Origin: Pelobacter propionicus DSM 2379 | GTDB lineage: Bacteria; Desulfobacterota; Desulfuromonadia; Geobacterales; Pseudopelobacteraceae | NCBI RefSeq assembly: GCF_000015045.1 | Contig: NC_008609.1 | Coordinates: 1,869,501 to 1,933,500 of the forward strand | Direction: 5' to 3' | Length of the DNA stretch: 64,000 nt | Shown: piece by piece, positions 36,083 through 46,407 of the stretch | Layout of the letters: each line of letters opens with the position of its first letter | Numbering within the stretch: the stretch's first letter is position 1 | The notes under the pieces: model-generated | What the model saw: only the letters and a program-made list of their open reading frames with translations | What the model was told of the DNA's origin: nothing | Database searches by the model: none | Position numbers and translations under genes: made by a program

Positions 36083-37141
36083 TCAGTCATGGATTTTAAT
36101 CTGATCGTGCAGCAGGGAACCTCTTGACGAAAAACCGCAGGAGCTGACCTGGCACTCGGGAAGCGACAGCACCGGGTCGGCCAGGACGCGCCGAATGCTG
36201 ATTCCCTGCTGCTGAAGGCGATTTATGGTACTCCTCTTCTGGCCGATGACAGCCGAAAGCCGTGTGGGATGGCAGCTGATCGTCACTGGCCGTGAATGAT
36301 CGGGAAGCGCGGAGATCAGCTGAAACAGCAGGTCGTGGTAGAGCTCGCATTGCACCAGATGGCCTAGGGCAGGGTGCCAGCAGCCGGCCAGAATGGCGCC
36401 ATCGCGGAGCGATTCGTCGTCCTGCAGCCCCATGCGTATGACCGGGACACCCCGTCTCATGGCGATTCTCAGCAGTGTCTTGCAGAGCGCCACTCCCGCC
36501 TGCAGGGTCAGGGGGTGATAGGTTCCCTCCCCGTAGCGCCGGGCCAATTCCGTACCGCGCAGCACAACCGTGGGGTAAATCCTGACGAAATCAACGCCCG
36601 CATCGATCACGCGTTCCAGTGACGCGCAGGCGGTTGCCGGGGTGTCACCGGGCAGGCCGGGTATGAGCTGGGCGCCAGCCATGAGACCGTTTTCCCTGAT
36701 TCGGCGGATGGCATCCAGGGATGCCCGGGCGTCATGGCCGCGGCCGGCGGCCTCCAGCACGGCATCGTCCATGCTCTGCACTCCCAGTTCGATGATTGCG
36801 ACTCCCTGGCCAGCCAGCCAGGGTACGTTTTCGGCATCCAGCGCGTCGGGACGGGTGGAGACCCGGATCGAGCTGACGACGCCGGAGCGGAGGAAGGGGT
36901 GTACCGCAGCCAGGAGCCGTTGCTGAATCTGACGGGGGAGAGCGGTGAAGGTTCCGCCGAAGAAGGCAACCTCCAGGGGACGCCCCTGTGCCGAACCGTG
37001 CCAGTCAGCGATTCTTGCGGCAATTTCTTGCGCATCCGGCAGTGTGCCACTGGAGCCGGAGATCGAGCGCTGATCGCAGAAAACGCAGGTGTGCGGGCAC
37101 CCCTGGTGGCTGATAAAAAAAGGGACCGTAATCCTGCTCAT
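36083..37141 (-). CDS. Elp3-like radical SAM protein
   Basis: 352 residues. Radical SAM motif in GCPHTCVFCDQ (C-x3-C-x2-C, near residue 15), then EVAFFGGTFTALP, RVSTRPD, ELGVQSMDD and GLPGDTP, all of the Elp3/MiaB-like core. It lacks the acetyltransferase domain of Elp3 and the extra FeS domains of methylthiotransferases. Related to uncharacterised YhcC-type or coproporphyrinogen-oxidase-like proteins. Overlaps rnc by 4 bases at the end of the long minus-strand operon. Substrate unknown; tRNA modification is a guess from family. Confidence 0.8.
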   Translation of the reverse strand: MSRITVPFFISHQGCPHTCVFCDQRSISGSSGTLPDAQEIAARIADWHGSAQGRPLEVAFFGGTFTALPRQIQQRLLAAVHPFLRSGVVSSIRVSTRPDALDAENVPWLAGQGVAIIELGVQSMDDAVLEAAGRGHDARASLDAIRRIRENGLMAGAQLIPGLPGDTPATACASLERVIDAGVDFVRIYPTVVLRGTELARRYGEGTYHPLTLQAGVALCKTLLRIAMRRGVPVIRMGLQDDESLRDGAILAGCWHPALGHLVQCELYHDLLFQLISALPDHSRPVTISCHPTRLSAVIGQKRSTINRLQQQGISIRRVLADPVLSLPECQVSSCGFSSRGSLLHDQIKIHD

Positions 37142-37842
37142 GGGGATGCATTGGCAGGGGCTGAAAATGCCGTCAGTGCCTGCGTCGCCGCCGCCTGCTG
37201 GGCGATCTTTTTGGAGCGCCCCTCTCCTTCGCCCACAACGGCATCATCCACCAGCACCTGAAAAATGAACAGACGGTCGTGGGGCGGTCCTGATTCGCCG
37301 GTCAGGCGGTAGACAGGGGACGGCAGCCGTCTTGCAGAGAGCAGTTCCTGTAGCTCGCTCTTGGCGTCGTTGAACCGAAGCCTTGCCCCACGGCTCTCCA
37401 GGATTGCGACGAACAGCCGCTGGATCAGCCGGCGCGACTCTTTCAAACCGCCGTCCAGGTAGACCGCAGCGATCAGCGCCTCCAGCACATCGGCCAGAAT
37501 CGAGTCCTTGTTGCGTCCGGCGCCCTGCTCCTCTCCGCGGCCGAGGCGGACGAACCTGCCCAGTCCGAACGAGCGGGCAATGCCCGCCAGGGTGTCCTGG
37601 TCCGCAATCTGCGACCTGAGCCGGGAGAGAACCCCCTCGTTGCTGTCGGGAAAGCGCCTGAACAGCATCTCGGCCAGCACCATCCCCAGCACCGCGTCAC
37701 CCAGGAATTCCAGTCGCTGGTAGTTGCCCCCCCCGGCCTGCTCATGCTCAAACGACGGATGGGTCAGAGCCTGCAGCAGCGGGGCCTGATCGATAAAACG
37801 ATACGCAATCTCCCGCTCCAGTTCTGCGAGATCACTCGCCAT
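37138..37842 (-). CDS. rnc: Ribonuclease III
   Basis: 234 residues, dsRNA endonuclease that processes rRNA precursors. Catalytic signature RLEFLGDAVLGMVLAEML near residue 45, second metal-binding region DVLEALIAAVYLDGG, and a C-terminal dsRNA-binding domain (NDAKSELQELL ... KKIAQQAAATQAL). Its start overlaps the end of ppx by 11 bases and its end overlaps the radical SAM gene. Confidence 0.97.
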   Translation of the reverse strand: MASDLAELEREIAYRFIDQAPLLQALTHPSFEHEQAGGGNYQRLEFLGDAVLGMVLAEMLFRRFPDSNEGVLSRLRSQIADQDTLAGIARSFGLGRFVRLGRGEEQGAGRNKDSILADVLEALIAAVYLDGGLKESRRLIQRLFVAILESRGARLRFNDAKSELQELLSARRLPSPVYRLTGESGPPHDRLFIFQVLVDDAVVGEGEGRSKKIAQQAAATQALTAFSAPANASP

Positions 37843-38767
37843 AGCGTCCGACTCCTCCGTCCAAGCTTACCAGCAGTCCCTCCAGCAGACCGTAATCGCT
37901 GACCTTCATCTCTCCCATGCCGAACAGATCCATGGTCCGCAAGGTGATCAGCATTCCTGAAATAATCAAATCTTCTCTCCCTTTTTCAAGCCCCGGCACC
38001 TTCAGTCTCTCCTGTGGTGTCAGGGGAAGCAGGCGCTCAAAGATGGCTGCGATCTTTTCCCTGGAGATGACGGTATTGTTGACCTTGCGATAGTCGTACT
38101 CATCCATCTCCATACTGATGGCCGCCAGGGTGGTTGCGGTGCCGGCTGTTCCCACCAGGGGAGTACCGTTCCGGATACGGCAGCGGGACTCGGCCATGTC
38201 GCGCCACAACGCCTCCAGCTCCCTCTGTATCTTGCTCTCCATGGCTGCCAAGCTCCCCTGTCCTTCGGTTAGCCTGACCACCCCCAGCGGCAGGCTGCGC
38301 ACGAAAGCGGCCCGCTCTGAACGTGCCAACGTATATTCGGTGCTGCCGCCGCCGATGTCCACCACCAGAATCTCATCGTGGCTCCGGTCGAGTCCCACCA
38401 TGACGCCCGCCAGGGTCAGGGTCCCCTCGGCAATACCGTCGATGACCGCGAGCTCTATACCGGTTTTCCTGCGCACGTTTTCCACGAACTCGGTCCCGTT
38501 GCCTGCGTCGCGCACGGCGCTGGTGGCGACGGCCCGTACCGATACAACGTCGTACTCACGGATATGCTCGGAGAAGCGCGTCAGGCAGGAAAGACCGCGC
38601 TCCATCGCCTCGGGCGACAGCCCTTCCGATTTGTTGAAGCTCCCTCCCATGCGTACGATCTCGCGCCGCAGATGGACATGACGGAAATATCCCTTCTCAA
38701 CCCGTTCGGCGATCAAAAGCCGCGCGGTATTGGTGCCAAAATCTATGACGGCGACCCTGTTGCTCAT
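37832..38767 (-). CDS. ppx: Ppx/GppA family exopolyphosphatase / pppGpp phosphatase
   Basis: 311 residues, ASKHA-fold phosphatase. Phosphate-1 loop VIDFGTNTARLLIAE at the N-terminus, phosphate-2 VVDIGGGSTEYTL in the middle, adenosine-like VGTAGTATTLAA later. It is the short form without the C-terminal HD domain seen in E. coli Ppx. Overlaps the Na/Pi transporter gene by 4 bases, a pairing that fits phosphate/polyphosphate handling. Confidence 0.9.
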   Translation of the reverse strand: MSNRVAVIDFGTNTARLLIAERVEKGYFRHVHLRREIVRMGGSFNKSEGLSPEAMERGLSCLTRFSEHIREYDVVSVRAVATSAVRDAGNGTEFVENVRRKTGIELAVIDGIAEGTLTLAGVMVGLDRSHDEILVVDIGGGSTEYTLARSERAAFVRSLPLGVVRLTEGQGSLAAMESKIQRELEALWRDMAESRCRIRNGTPLVGTAGTATTLAAISMEMDEYDYRKVNNTVISREKIAAIFERLLPLTPQERLKVPGLEKGREDLIISGMLITLRTMDLFGMGEMKVSDYGLLEGLLVSLDGGVGRYGE

Positions 38768-40398
38768 CCGTTCTTACGCTCCCGTACTGCCATGATGTTC
38801 CAGCTCAGCTCCGCGATTCTCACAAAGGCCTCGTTCAATTCGTTAAACATGAGGGCGGTCCGTGGCGAGCAGATTCCGCTGCAAATCCTTTCGATGTGCG
38901 ACCGTTTCACCCTGTCGAAGGTGTTGCCGGCGCTGGCTTTCAGTTCCTGGGTGCCCATGTCGTCATGTGGTGCCCCCTGCATTCCCATGGCTTCGAGGAC
39001 GGAGAAAATCGAGCCGACAAGCGCCGCAAGCCGCCGCAGGTCCTCCATGGCGTCCTCGGAGAACAGGATATGCTCTTCCTTGCGGGCAACGATGCAGTCG
39101 AGGATCTTTTCGCAGCAGTCACCGATTTTTTCAAGATCGGTGACCATCTGGAGCAGACCGGGGATTTGGAAACTGACCGCGGTATTGGTTGAGGAACGGG
39201 CCAACTTTGCCAGGAAAGCGGTGATTTCGTGGTTCAGGGAGTCGAGGACCTGTTCGTGATTTCTGATGGTCTCGGCCCTGCGCGCATCGTAGTCGAAGAG
39301 GAGTTCTCGGGTGTCGGCGAACATGAAGGAGGTCACCGCCACCATGCGGCCGATCTCCTTGCGGGCCTGCTCCAGGGCCAGGGTGGGAGTGTTGAGAATC
39401 CGGCTGTCCAGATATCCCGCGCAGGGTTGTGGTACGGAATAGGCGCCACCGTGATCGTCATGGGTCCCCGCTACACGGGAGAGCAGGCCGCTGAGAAGGC
39501 TTGCCAGGCAGGCTGTCAGCGCGCTGGCAATGCTGTGCGCCTGGGCCATGCTGTTCAACAGCGGCGCCCCCAGGGCAAACCGTCCGCCTGGTGAAACAAA
39601 CGGTATCTCCAAAAGGGATGGCACAATCAGCGTCAGGGGCACGATAACGGCCAGGTTTATCAGAAGAAAACCGACGGTTATGCGCCGGGAGACGGTTATG
39701 CCGGCCATGGCCACCAAGCAGCCGATAACGGCTCCACCCAAAAGTCCCCCAAGAGCCATGGCAGACGCAATTCCTCCCTCCAGATGATTGCTGAGCGCCA
39801 GAGACGAGACAACCTGCAACAGGGAGGTGGATGATTGTACGAAACAGGAGAGAAGGGAGCCAAAGGCCAGCGCCGGGAAAGGGCTCTGGAAAAAAGCACC
39901 GTGGAACGCCCCGTAGAAGGGGTGATGTTCCGTTGGGCTGAAACTCCCCTCCAGCAGGGTGAGACCCAGGAAGAGCAAACCGGCACCCAGCAGCAGGTCC
40001 CCGCCACTGGCAAGGCGTCTCCTGCGGGCGAAGAACTTGAGCAGCACCCCTACGAATACGAGTGGAGTTGCCACGACTCCGTAGGGGACGACGGGCAGGT
40101 ACAGACTTAAGGAGGCTCCCAGCAGTACGCCGCCCAGCACATTCAGCGCCTGGAAGACATTCAGGACACCGCCGTTAACCATCCCGATGGCAATAATGAC
40201 CGCCGCGCTGGCCGAGTTCAGCGTCAGGGACAGCAAGGCACCGAACAGCAGAGAAGATAGTCGGTTGGAGGTTGCCGAGAAAAAGGCGCTGCGGATGCGG
40301 CCATCGGCCACGGTGCGTATTCCGTCGGACATGAACCGCATGCCGAGCAGAAACAGACCGATGCCACCCAAAGCGCCCTCGAAGAGAGAAAAGGGCAT
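38764..40398 (-). CDS. Na/Pi cotransporter family protein with PhoU-like domain
   Basis: 544 residues. N-terminal half has about nine membrane spans with the two NptA-type QSST-like repeats (LTLNSASAAVIIAIG and CFVQSSTSLLQVVS). The C-terminal 200 residues are a helical PhoU-like cytoplasmic domain (EQVLDSLNHEITAFLAKLA, DLEKIGDCCEKILDCI). Probably moves phosphate with sodium. Coupled to ppx by a 4-base overlap. Confidence 0.9.
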   Translation of the reverse strand: MPFSLFEGALGGIGLFLLGMRFMSDGIRTVADGRIRSAFFSATSNRLSSLLFGALLSLTLNSASAAVIIAIGMVNGGVLNVFQALNVLGGVLLGASLSLYLPVVPYGVVATPLVFVGVLLKFFARRRRLASGGDLLLGAGLLFLGLTLLEGSFSPTEHHPFYGAFHGAFFQSPFPALAFGSLLSCFVQSSTSLLQVVSSLALSNHLEGGIASAMALGGLLGGAVIGCLVAMAGITVSRRITVGFLLINLAVIVPLTLIVPSLLEIPFVSPGGRFALGAPLLNSMAQAHSIASALTACLASLLSGLLSRVAGTHDDHGGAYSVPQPCAGYLDSRILNTPTLALEQARKEIGRMVAVTSFMFADTRELLFDYDARRAETIRNHEQVLDSLNHEITAFLAKLARSSTNTAVSFQIPGLLQMVTDLEKIGDCCEKILDCIVARKEEHILFSEDAMEDLRRLAALVGSIFSVLEAMGMQGAPHDDMGTQELKASAGNTFDRVKRSHIERICSGICSPRTALMFNELNEAFVRIAELSWNIMAVRERKNG

Positions 40399-40478
40399 GT
40401 TACACAGGCTCCCGGTTGTGCGTTACGATGAAAAGCTGGCACATGCCGAAGCCGGAGGCCCGGCGCCATGACCATTGC

Positions 40479-40754
40479 TCAGCCGATGACCATCTCCTTT
40501 AACTCCTTGCCGACCTTGAAGAAGGGGAGTTTCTTGGGACGTACCAGAATGGGCTCACCGGTCTTCGGATTTCGACCGGTATAAGTGTCATACTCCTTGA
40601 TCACGAAACTGCCAAGTCCGCGAATTTCGATCCGCTCGTTTTTGACCATGGCTTCGGTCATGGCGCTGAAAATCAGGGTGATAATCTCTTCGGCACGCTT
40701 GTGGGAAATGTCCTTCCGCAGCGCCAGGTGTTCAATGAGTTCCGATCTGTTCAT
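40479..40754 (-). CDS. ihfB: Integration host factor beta subunit
   Basis: 91 residues, HU/IHF family DNA-bending protein. MNRSELIEHLALRKDISHK and IRGLGSFVIKEYDTYTGRNPKTGE with the arm motif and a following VRPKKLPFFKVGK fit IHF-beta. Two adjacent ATGs; the second is used because GGAGG is five bases before it. It would also support phage and IS recombination, but that is general knowledge. Confidence 0.9.
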   Translation of the reverse strand: MNRSELIEHLALRKDISHKRAEEIITLIFSAMTEAMVKNERIEIRGLGSFVIKEYDTYTGRNPKTGEPILVRPKKLPFFKVGKELKEMVIG

Positions 40755-40805
40755 CATTTCCTCCCGAGATGAGCCCGTATCAGGCCGTGAAATCGCTATC
40801 CGGTT

Positions 40806-41307
40806 TCAGTGTCCACATCCACCGAGATACTTCTTGGACAGGGCGGTAGCTTCCTGCGTGCGACCGGCGTGCAGCAGCAGGTCGTGGAGCTTTTCGGCGG
40901 CCATACGGGCGTGGGGAGTGGAGAGCAGCATTCCGTAGCAGCCGATGGCCCCTTCCGTATCGCCGGAGAGCAGGTACAGATCGCCGCGCAGCATGCGCGC
41001 CTGTTCGGATAGCATACCCCCTGAAATCATTGCGTCAAGTGTCTCAGCTGCTTCGGAAAAACGTTTAGCATCCATCAAAAGCAGCGCCAGGCCGAAGCGG
41101 GGGGTCGGATTGTCGCGACCAGTCCGGCAGGCGCTCCGGAAACAGTCCTCGGATTCCTCGATTCTGCCGAGTCGGTGCAGCAACGTCCCCTTCTCATACC
41201 AGTAGATGTCTTCATTGTCTCCCTTATACCCGAGCGGCAAAGAAGGTGTCACCCCATGTGAGCAGGTCATCGCTGCTCTTGGAAAACAGGCGGGAAAAAA
41301 TGCTCAT
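40806..41307 (-). pseudogene. TPR protein gene with apparent frameshift
   Basis: An ATG at 41307 overlaps the rlmD stop (ATGA) and begins MSIFSRLFSKSSDDLLTWGD, a convincing start of a TPR protein, but stops at 41224 after 27 codons. Another frame then carries two TPR-like repeats (DIYWYEKGTLLHRLGRIEESE and following) to the stop at 40806. The two parts are offset by one base. Spacing between the first two TPR-like helices is about 13 residues too short for a 34-residue repeat, so a deletion of around 38 bases would explain it. An ATG in the second frame at 41270 could still give a 154-residue product. Confidence 0.65.
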
Positions 41308-42644
41308 GGCACGGCTCCGTTTCTGCGACGTAGCAGGGTGACGCTCTCCAGATGAAAGGTCTGGGGGAACATGTCCACCGGTACGCTGGAAACGACAGTG
41401 TACCCCTTGCCGAAGAGCACGCCGCAGTCCCGGGCAAGGGTACTGGGGTCGCAGGAAATGTAGATGATCTTGTCCGCCCCCAAGCGAGGGATGTGCTCCA
41501 GCAGATCAGCTGCGCCACTGCGGGGGGGATCCAGGATGATGGTAGGGAATCTCCGTCCGTCGCCCATGAGTTTTCCTGCCCCTGCGGCGGCATCGGCGCA
41601 GATGAACTCGACATTTGTTATGCCGTTCAGGCGGGCGTTATGTCGGGCAGCCGCGATGGAATCGCCGTATTCCTCGATGCCGGTGACGGCAGCCACCCCC
41701 CGGGCCAGGGGAAGCGAAAAATTCCCATTGCCGCAGTACAGGTCCAGTATCTGATCGTCTCGTCGGCAGTCGGCAAACTCCCTCACCAGCCGGAGAAGGG
41801 CGCTGTTCTGGGCCGCGTTGACTTGAGCGAACCCACCTGGCCGGTAGGTCAGGGAACAGGCGGGGGCTGTTGACGACTCTCCCTCCTGTGAGTACTGCAG
41901 CAGGTCGTCTCCGAATACCTTCTGGAGCGTGGATTTTCTGCCGGTCTGCAGATAGAGGGCGGTCGCCTGTTCCAGCTGCGCGGCCCGCTCCCGGAAGAAG
42001 GCTTTGGCGCCCTGGTGATCATCCCCAATGTAGTTGACGATCACCACCGCGCCCTTCTCGGCGCACTCCAGATTGATCTGGGGAATCTTGGTCGGATCGG
42101 GGAATGCCGGGAGCATCTCCCGCAAACTGCCCAGAATCCGGTTGATGACCGGCAGCGCAATGGGGCATCCCTGCCCGGCATCCTCCACGAAATGGGTTCC
42201 CTGGCGATAGAAGCCGATGCGCAGGTTGGGGCCTGCGCCATGGAGCTTGAACTGTACCCGGCTGCGGTAGCCATAGGTCAGGGGTGAGGCGACCACATCC
42301 GCCACCAGCTCTCCGGGTGCGCGAGCCCCGCGCCAGAGTGCGTCGGCAAAGATCCGCCGCTTTTCCTCCAGCTGCCGGTGATAGGCTATGTGCTGCCAGC
42401 TGCAGCCGCCGCAGGAACCGAACAGGGGACAGGGAGGAGTGATCCTGTCCTGTCCGGGGGTAACGATGGAGATGATCCGGGCGGTCAGGTAGGAGCGCTT
42501 CTCGGCGGTGATGCGGACGAGAAGCTCGTCACCCGGGCAGGCGAAGGGGACGAAGCAGACCTTGCCGTCGATACGTCCCACACCGCTGCCGCCGAAGGCC
42601 AGCCTGTCGATGCTGATCAGCTGCTCGGCGGGATCATGATTCAT
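41304..42644 (-). CDS. rlmD: 23S rRNA (uracil-5-)-methyltransferase RlmD/RumA family
   Basis: 446 residues. N-terminal TRAM domain (ISIDRLAFGGSGVGRIDG), [4Fe-4S] ligands in CPLFGSCGGCSWQH plus GQGCPI, SAM motif ILDLYCGNGNFSLPLA, and the catalytic ILDPPRSGA ... YISCDPSTLARD. Methylates U1939-type position in 23S rRNA or, in some members, tRNA. Overlaps the creatininase gene by 11 bases. Confidence 0.93.
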   Translation of the reverse strand: MNHDPAEQLISIDRLAFGGSGVGRIDGKVCFVPFACPGDELLVRITAEKRSYLTARIISIVTPGQDRITPPCPLFGSCGGCSWQHIAYHRQLEEKRRIFADALWRGARAPGELVADVVASPLTYGYRSRVQFKLHGAGPNLRIGFYRQGTHFVEDAGQGCPIALPVINRILGSLREMLPAFPDPTKIPQINLECAEKGAVVIVNYIGDDHQGAKAFFRERAAQLEQATALYLQTGRKSTLQKVFGDDLLQYSQEGESSTAPACSLTYRPGGFAQVNAAQNSALLRLVREFADCRRDDQILDLYCGNGNFSLPLARGVAAVTGIEEYGDSIAAARHNARLNGITNVEFICADAAAGAGKLMGDGRRFPTIILDPPRSGAADLLEHIPRLGADKIIYISCDPSTLARDCGVLFGKGYTVVSSVPVDMFPQTFHLESVTLLRRRNGAVP

Positions 42645-43359
42645 TACGGCAGGTTTCCACTGTCTGTATCAGTTCCACCAGCTTCTTCACCACCAGCTCC
42701 TCCAGCCGGGCACCCTTTTCTGCCGTTGCCTTGGCCGGGTCTCCCCAGACCCCGCCGGGCCAGTATCGCCGCTTGTCCCTGACCAGTATGCCGGCGGGAA
42801 AGGCGGGGAACTCCCGGGGGGCGCTCCCCTTGACCAGATGGGGGTGGCTGTGCAGGATGCGGGAGGTCTCAATCTCGCCGGCATGGGCGTCACCGGGGGT
42901 CTCGATGAGCCCCCTCCCCTCGTCGCGGGCAAGGAGGTATTCTGTCACCACGGCGAAATTAGCGTCGGGGTAGCTTGAGAGCATCTCCTCGCCCGCATCC
43001 TGCAGGGCGCTGCAGTGGGCGCCGCCGGCGTGGCCGGTGAGAGCGATGAAGTTGCGCAGGCCGTGGCTGTAGAGGGCCTGGACGATGTCCTTGAACAACA
43101 TCTTCAGCGTCGTGGTGGAGATGGAGATGGTCCCGGGATGGCAGGAGGTGGAGCGGCAGTTGCCGTAATGGATCGGAGGAGCGACAAACAGCGGCGTCAG
43201 CAGGGCCGCCTTTCTGGCCACCTCGCAGGCCTCCAGCGTGTCCGTGGAGAGCGGCAGGTGCGGCCCGTGCTCCTCCACCGAACCGAAGGGTATCAGAACA
43301 GTTCGCGAGCGGGCAAGGCCCTGCTCGAATTCGGGCATGGTCATTTCTTCGATGATCAC
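42634..43359 (-). CDS. Creatininase family amidohydrolase
   Basis: 241 residues. Metal-binding motifs PFGSVEEHGPHLPLSTD near residue 25, PIHYGNCRSTSCHPGTIS, ALTGHAGGAH and the Glu in DAHAGEIETS are all present. Family members hydrolyse creatinine, dehydrate formamidopyrimidines or act in cofactor pathways. Overlap with queE (4 bases) suggests a part in deazapurine or pterin chemistry, by context only. Confidence 0.88.
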   Translation of the reverse strand: MIIEEMTMPEFEQGLARSRTVLIPFGSVEEHGPHLPLSTDTLEACEVARKAALLTPLFVAPPIHYGNCRSTSCHPGTISISTTTLKMLFKDIVQALYSHGLRNFIALTGHAGGAHCSALQDAGEEMLSSYPDANFAVVTEYLLARDEGRGLIETPGDAHAGEIETSRILHSHPHLVKGSAPREFPAFPAGILVRDKRRYWPGGVWGDPAKATAEKGARLEELVVKKLVELIQTVETCRNES

Positions 43360-44105
43360 AGGACCCCCATGAGCTTGTGCATCTGCGGAATCACCCGCAC
43401 ATCAGAAAGTCGTGCCGCGGCCAGGGCCTGCAGATGCAGGAGATGCGCGGCGCTGATGCCGCAGTGGCTGTCAGGCAGGGAGAGTGGCTGGAGGAAGAGC
43501 GGAGTGTCCGGCCGGATTTGCGCGATGATTCGGCAGACCTGTTCGATCTCGGCAGCATCGCTTTGCTCCCCCACCACGATCTTGACCGAGACGTTCTTCC
43601 CACGGGCAGTCTCCAGAAACCGGCGGTGCGTATCCCAGAGTTCCCCGCCACAGGCGGCGGTTGAGGGAAGTTTCATGTCCATGCTGACGTAATCCACCAG
43701 CCTGATGATTCTGCCCAGTTCAATCGGCAGGGTGCCGTTGGTCTCCAGGTGAACCGGCAGTATGCCGCGCAGCCGGGGAAGCCAGTCCGACAGCAGAGGG
43801 GCGAAGAGCAGCGGCTCTCCGCCGGTGAGACTTATGGAATGGTGTGCCCGGGGGAGCGCCCAGGTCCAGGCGTTCAGGATATCCATGAGCCGGTCCAGGC
43901 CGACTGCCCGGGGGAAATGTTCGAAGACGTTGGAGCCGGGGGAGTTCTCCACCAGGCACGATTCTCCTTCGCCAAAGCCGGTATCGCAGTAGCTGCATTC
44001 CAGGTTGCAACGGGTCAGGCGGATGAAGATCTGCCGCCGCCCTGCCAGGTACCCCTCCCCCTGGATGGAGGAGAAGATCTCGGCGATGGGGAGTGACTCA
44101 CTCAT
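43356..44105 (-). CDS. queE: 7-carboxy-7-deazaguanine synthase
   Basis: Radical SAM enzyme making CDG from 6-carboxytetrahydropterin. 249 residues. FSSIQGEGYLAGRRQIFIRLTRCN then CNLECSYCD: ligand spacing C-x3-C-x2-C as seen. SLTGGEPLLF and HLETNGTL follow. Together with queD, whose end it overlaps by 8 bases, it forms two successive steps to preQ0. Confidence 0.95.
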   Translation of the reverse strand: MSESLPIAEIFSSIQGEGYLAGRRQIFIRLTRCNLECSYCDTGFGEGESCLVENSPGSNVFEHFPRAVGLDRLMDILNAWTWALPRAHHSISLTGGEPLLFAPLLSDWLPRLRGILPVHLETNGTLPIELGRIIRLVDYVSMDMKLPSTAACGGELWDTHRRFLETARGKNVSVKIVVGEQSDAAEIEQVCRIIAQIRPDTPLFLQPLSLPDSHCGISAAHLLHLQALAAARLSDVRVIPQMHKLMGVL

Positions 44106-44466
44106 AGTAGCAGGCCGATGCGTTGTCCGATTCCCAGACCGTCACCGACTCGACCTTGATGACATCGCTGTTCAGGTGTTCCGAGAGCCGTTCAAACAGG
44201 AAACGCGAGATGTGCTCCGACGAGGGGGAAATGCCGGCAAAGGCGGGATTGTCGTTCAGATACTTGTGGTCGAGTTCGTTAATCACCACCCCTGCCTCGC
44301 GTTTGAGTACTTTGAAATCGATGCCCAGTCCGGCCTTGTCCAGTTGGCGGGCAATGACCGCCACATCCACTTTCCAGTTGTGGCCGTGGAGGTTTTCACA
44401 ATCACCCTGGTAATTGACGAGGTTATGGGCGGCGGCGAAGCTGGTGCGAATGGTCAACTTGTACAT
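44098..44466 (-). CDS. queD: 6-carboxytetrahydropterin synthase
   Basis: 122 residues. Zinc His residues in FAAAHNL and LHGHNWKV; catalytic Cys in YQGDCENLHGH; DFKVLKREAG and the C-terminal VTVWESDNASACYYE are typical. Converts dihydroneopterin triphosphate to CPH4, the substrate of QueE. First gene of the long minus-strand operon. Confidence 0.96.
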   Translation of the reverse strand: MYKLTIRTSFAAAHNLVNYQGDCENLHGHNWKVDVAVIARQLDKAGLGIDFKVLKREAGVVINELDHKYLNDNPAFAGISPSSEHISRFLFERLSEHLNSDVIKVESVTVWESDNASACYYE

Positions 44467-44554
44467 GAAATGCTCCTGATTCCAATAGGTAGGGTGATGG
44501 CATGCAATGAGGCACTACTACACACAACAGCAGCTGTCGTGAATGACGTGGCGG

Positions 44555-45982
<1,428 letters not shown>

Positions 45983-46026
45983 CTATGTGCTTTTGGCTGT
46001 TCCCCAGCTGTGTACACGGGAAACAG

Positions 46027-46389
46027 CTAGATGGTGATGGTCTCTCCTGGCCGCAGCATCTCATTCTCGTCGGGTGCGCTGAACGATGCCACGAAGAGAT
46101 AGAAGAAAAGTGCCAGGGCGCAGAGTAGCATGATGAGCAGTGGCGCGATCCTGATGCGGCTGTCGTCGCGCCGGTCTCCCGGCAGCAGCAGTCCTGACAC
46201 AAACAGCATCACTCCGTAGATCCCCATGCCTGCCGCCCCGAACATGCCCAGCCGGTAGAGGCGCTGCTCCATTCCCGGGGAGAGGGAGAGCAGGTCCGTC
46301 AAAGCGCCATGGTAGAAACTGGCCAGGATGATCAGCACAAGCGCCGCCAGCAGCAGGCGCATGCTGTTGCGGATCGTCCGTTTACGCAC
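46027..46389 (-). CDS. Small membrane protein, function unknown
   Basis: 120 residues with three membrane segments (residues about 10-25, 45-70, 80-103) and a short acidic tail ending PGETITI. It begins 18 bases after tsaC, likely in one transcript. No family recognised. Confidence 0.7.
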   Translation of the reverse strand: MRKRTIRNSMRLLLAALVLIILASFYHGALTDLLSLSPGMEQRLYRLGMFGAAGMGIYGVMLFVSGLLLPGDRRDDSRIRIAPLLIMLLCALALFFYLFVASFSAPDENEMLRPGETITI

Positions 46390-46407
46390 CTTCCCCTCCC
46401 TGTCTGG

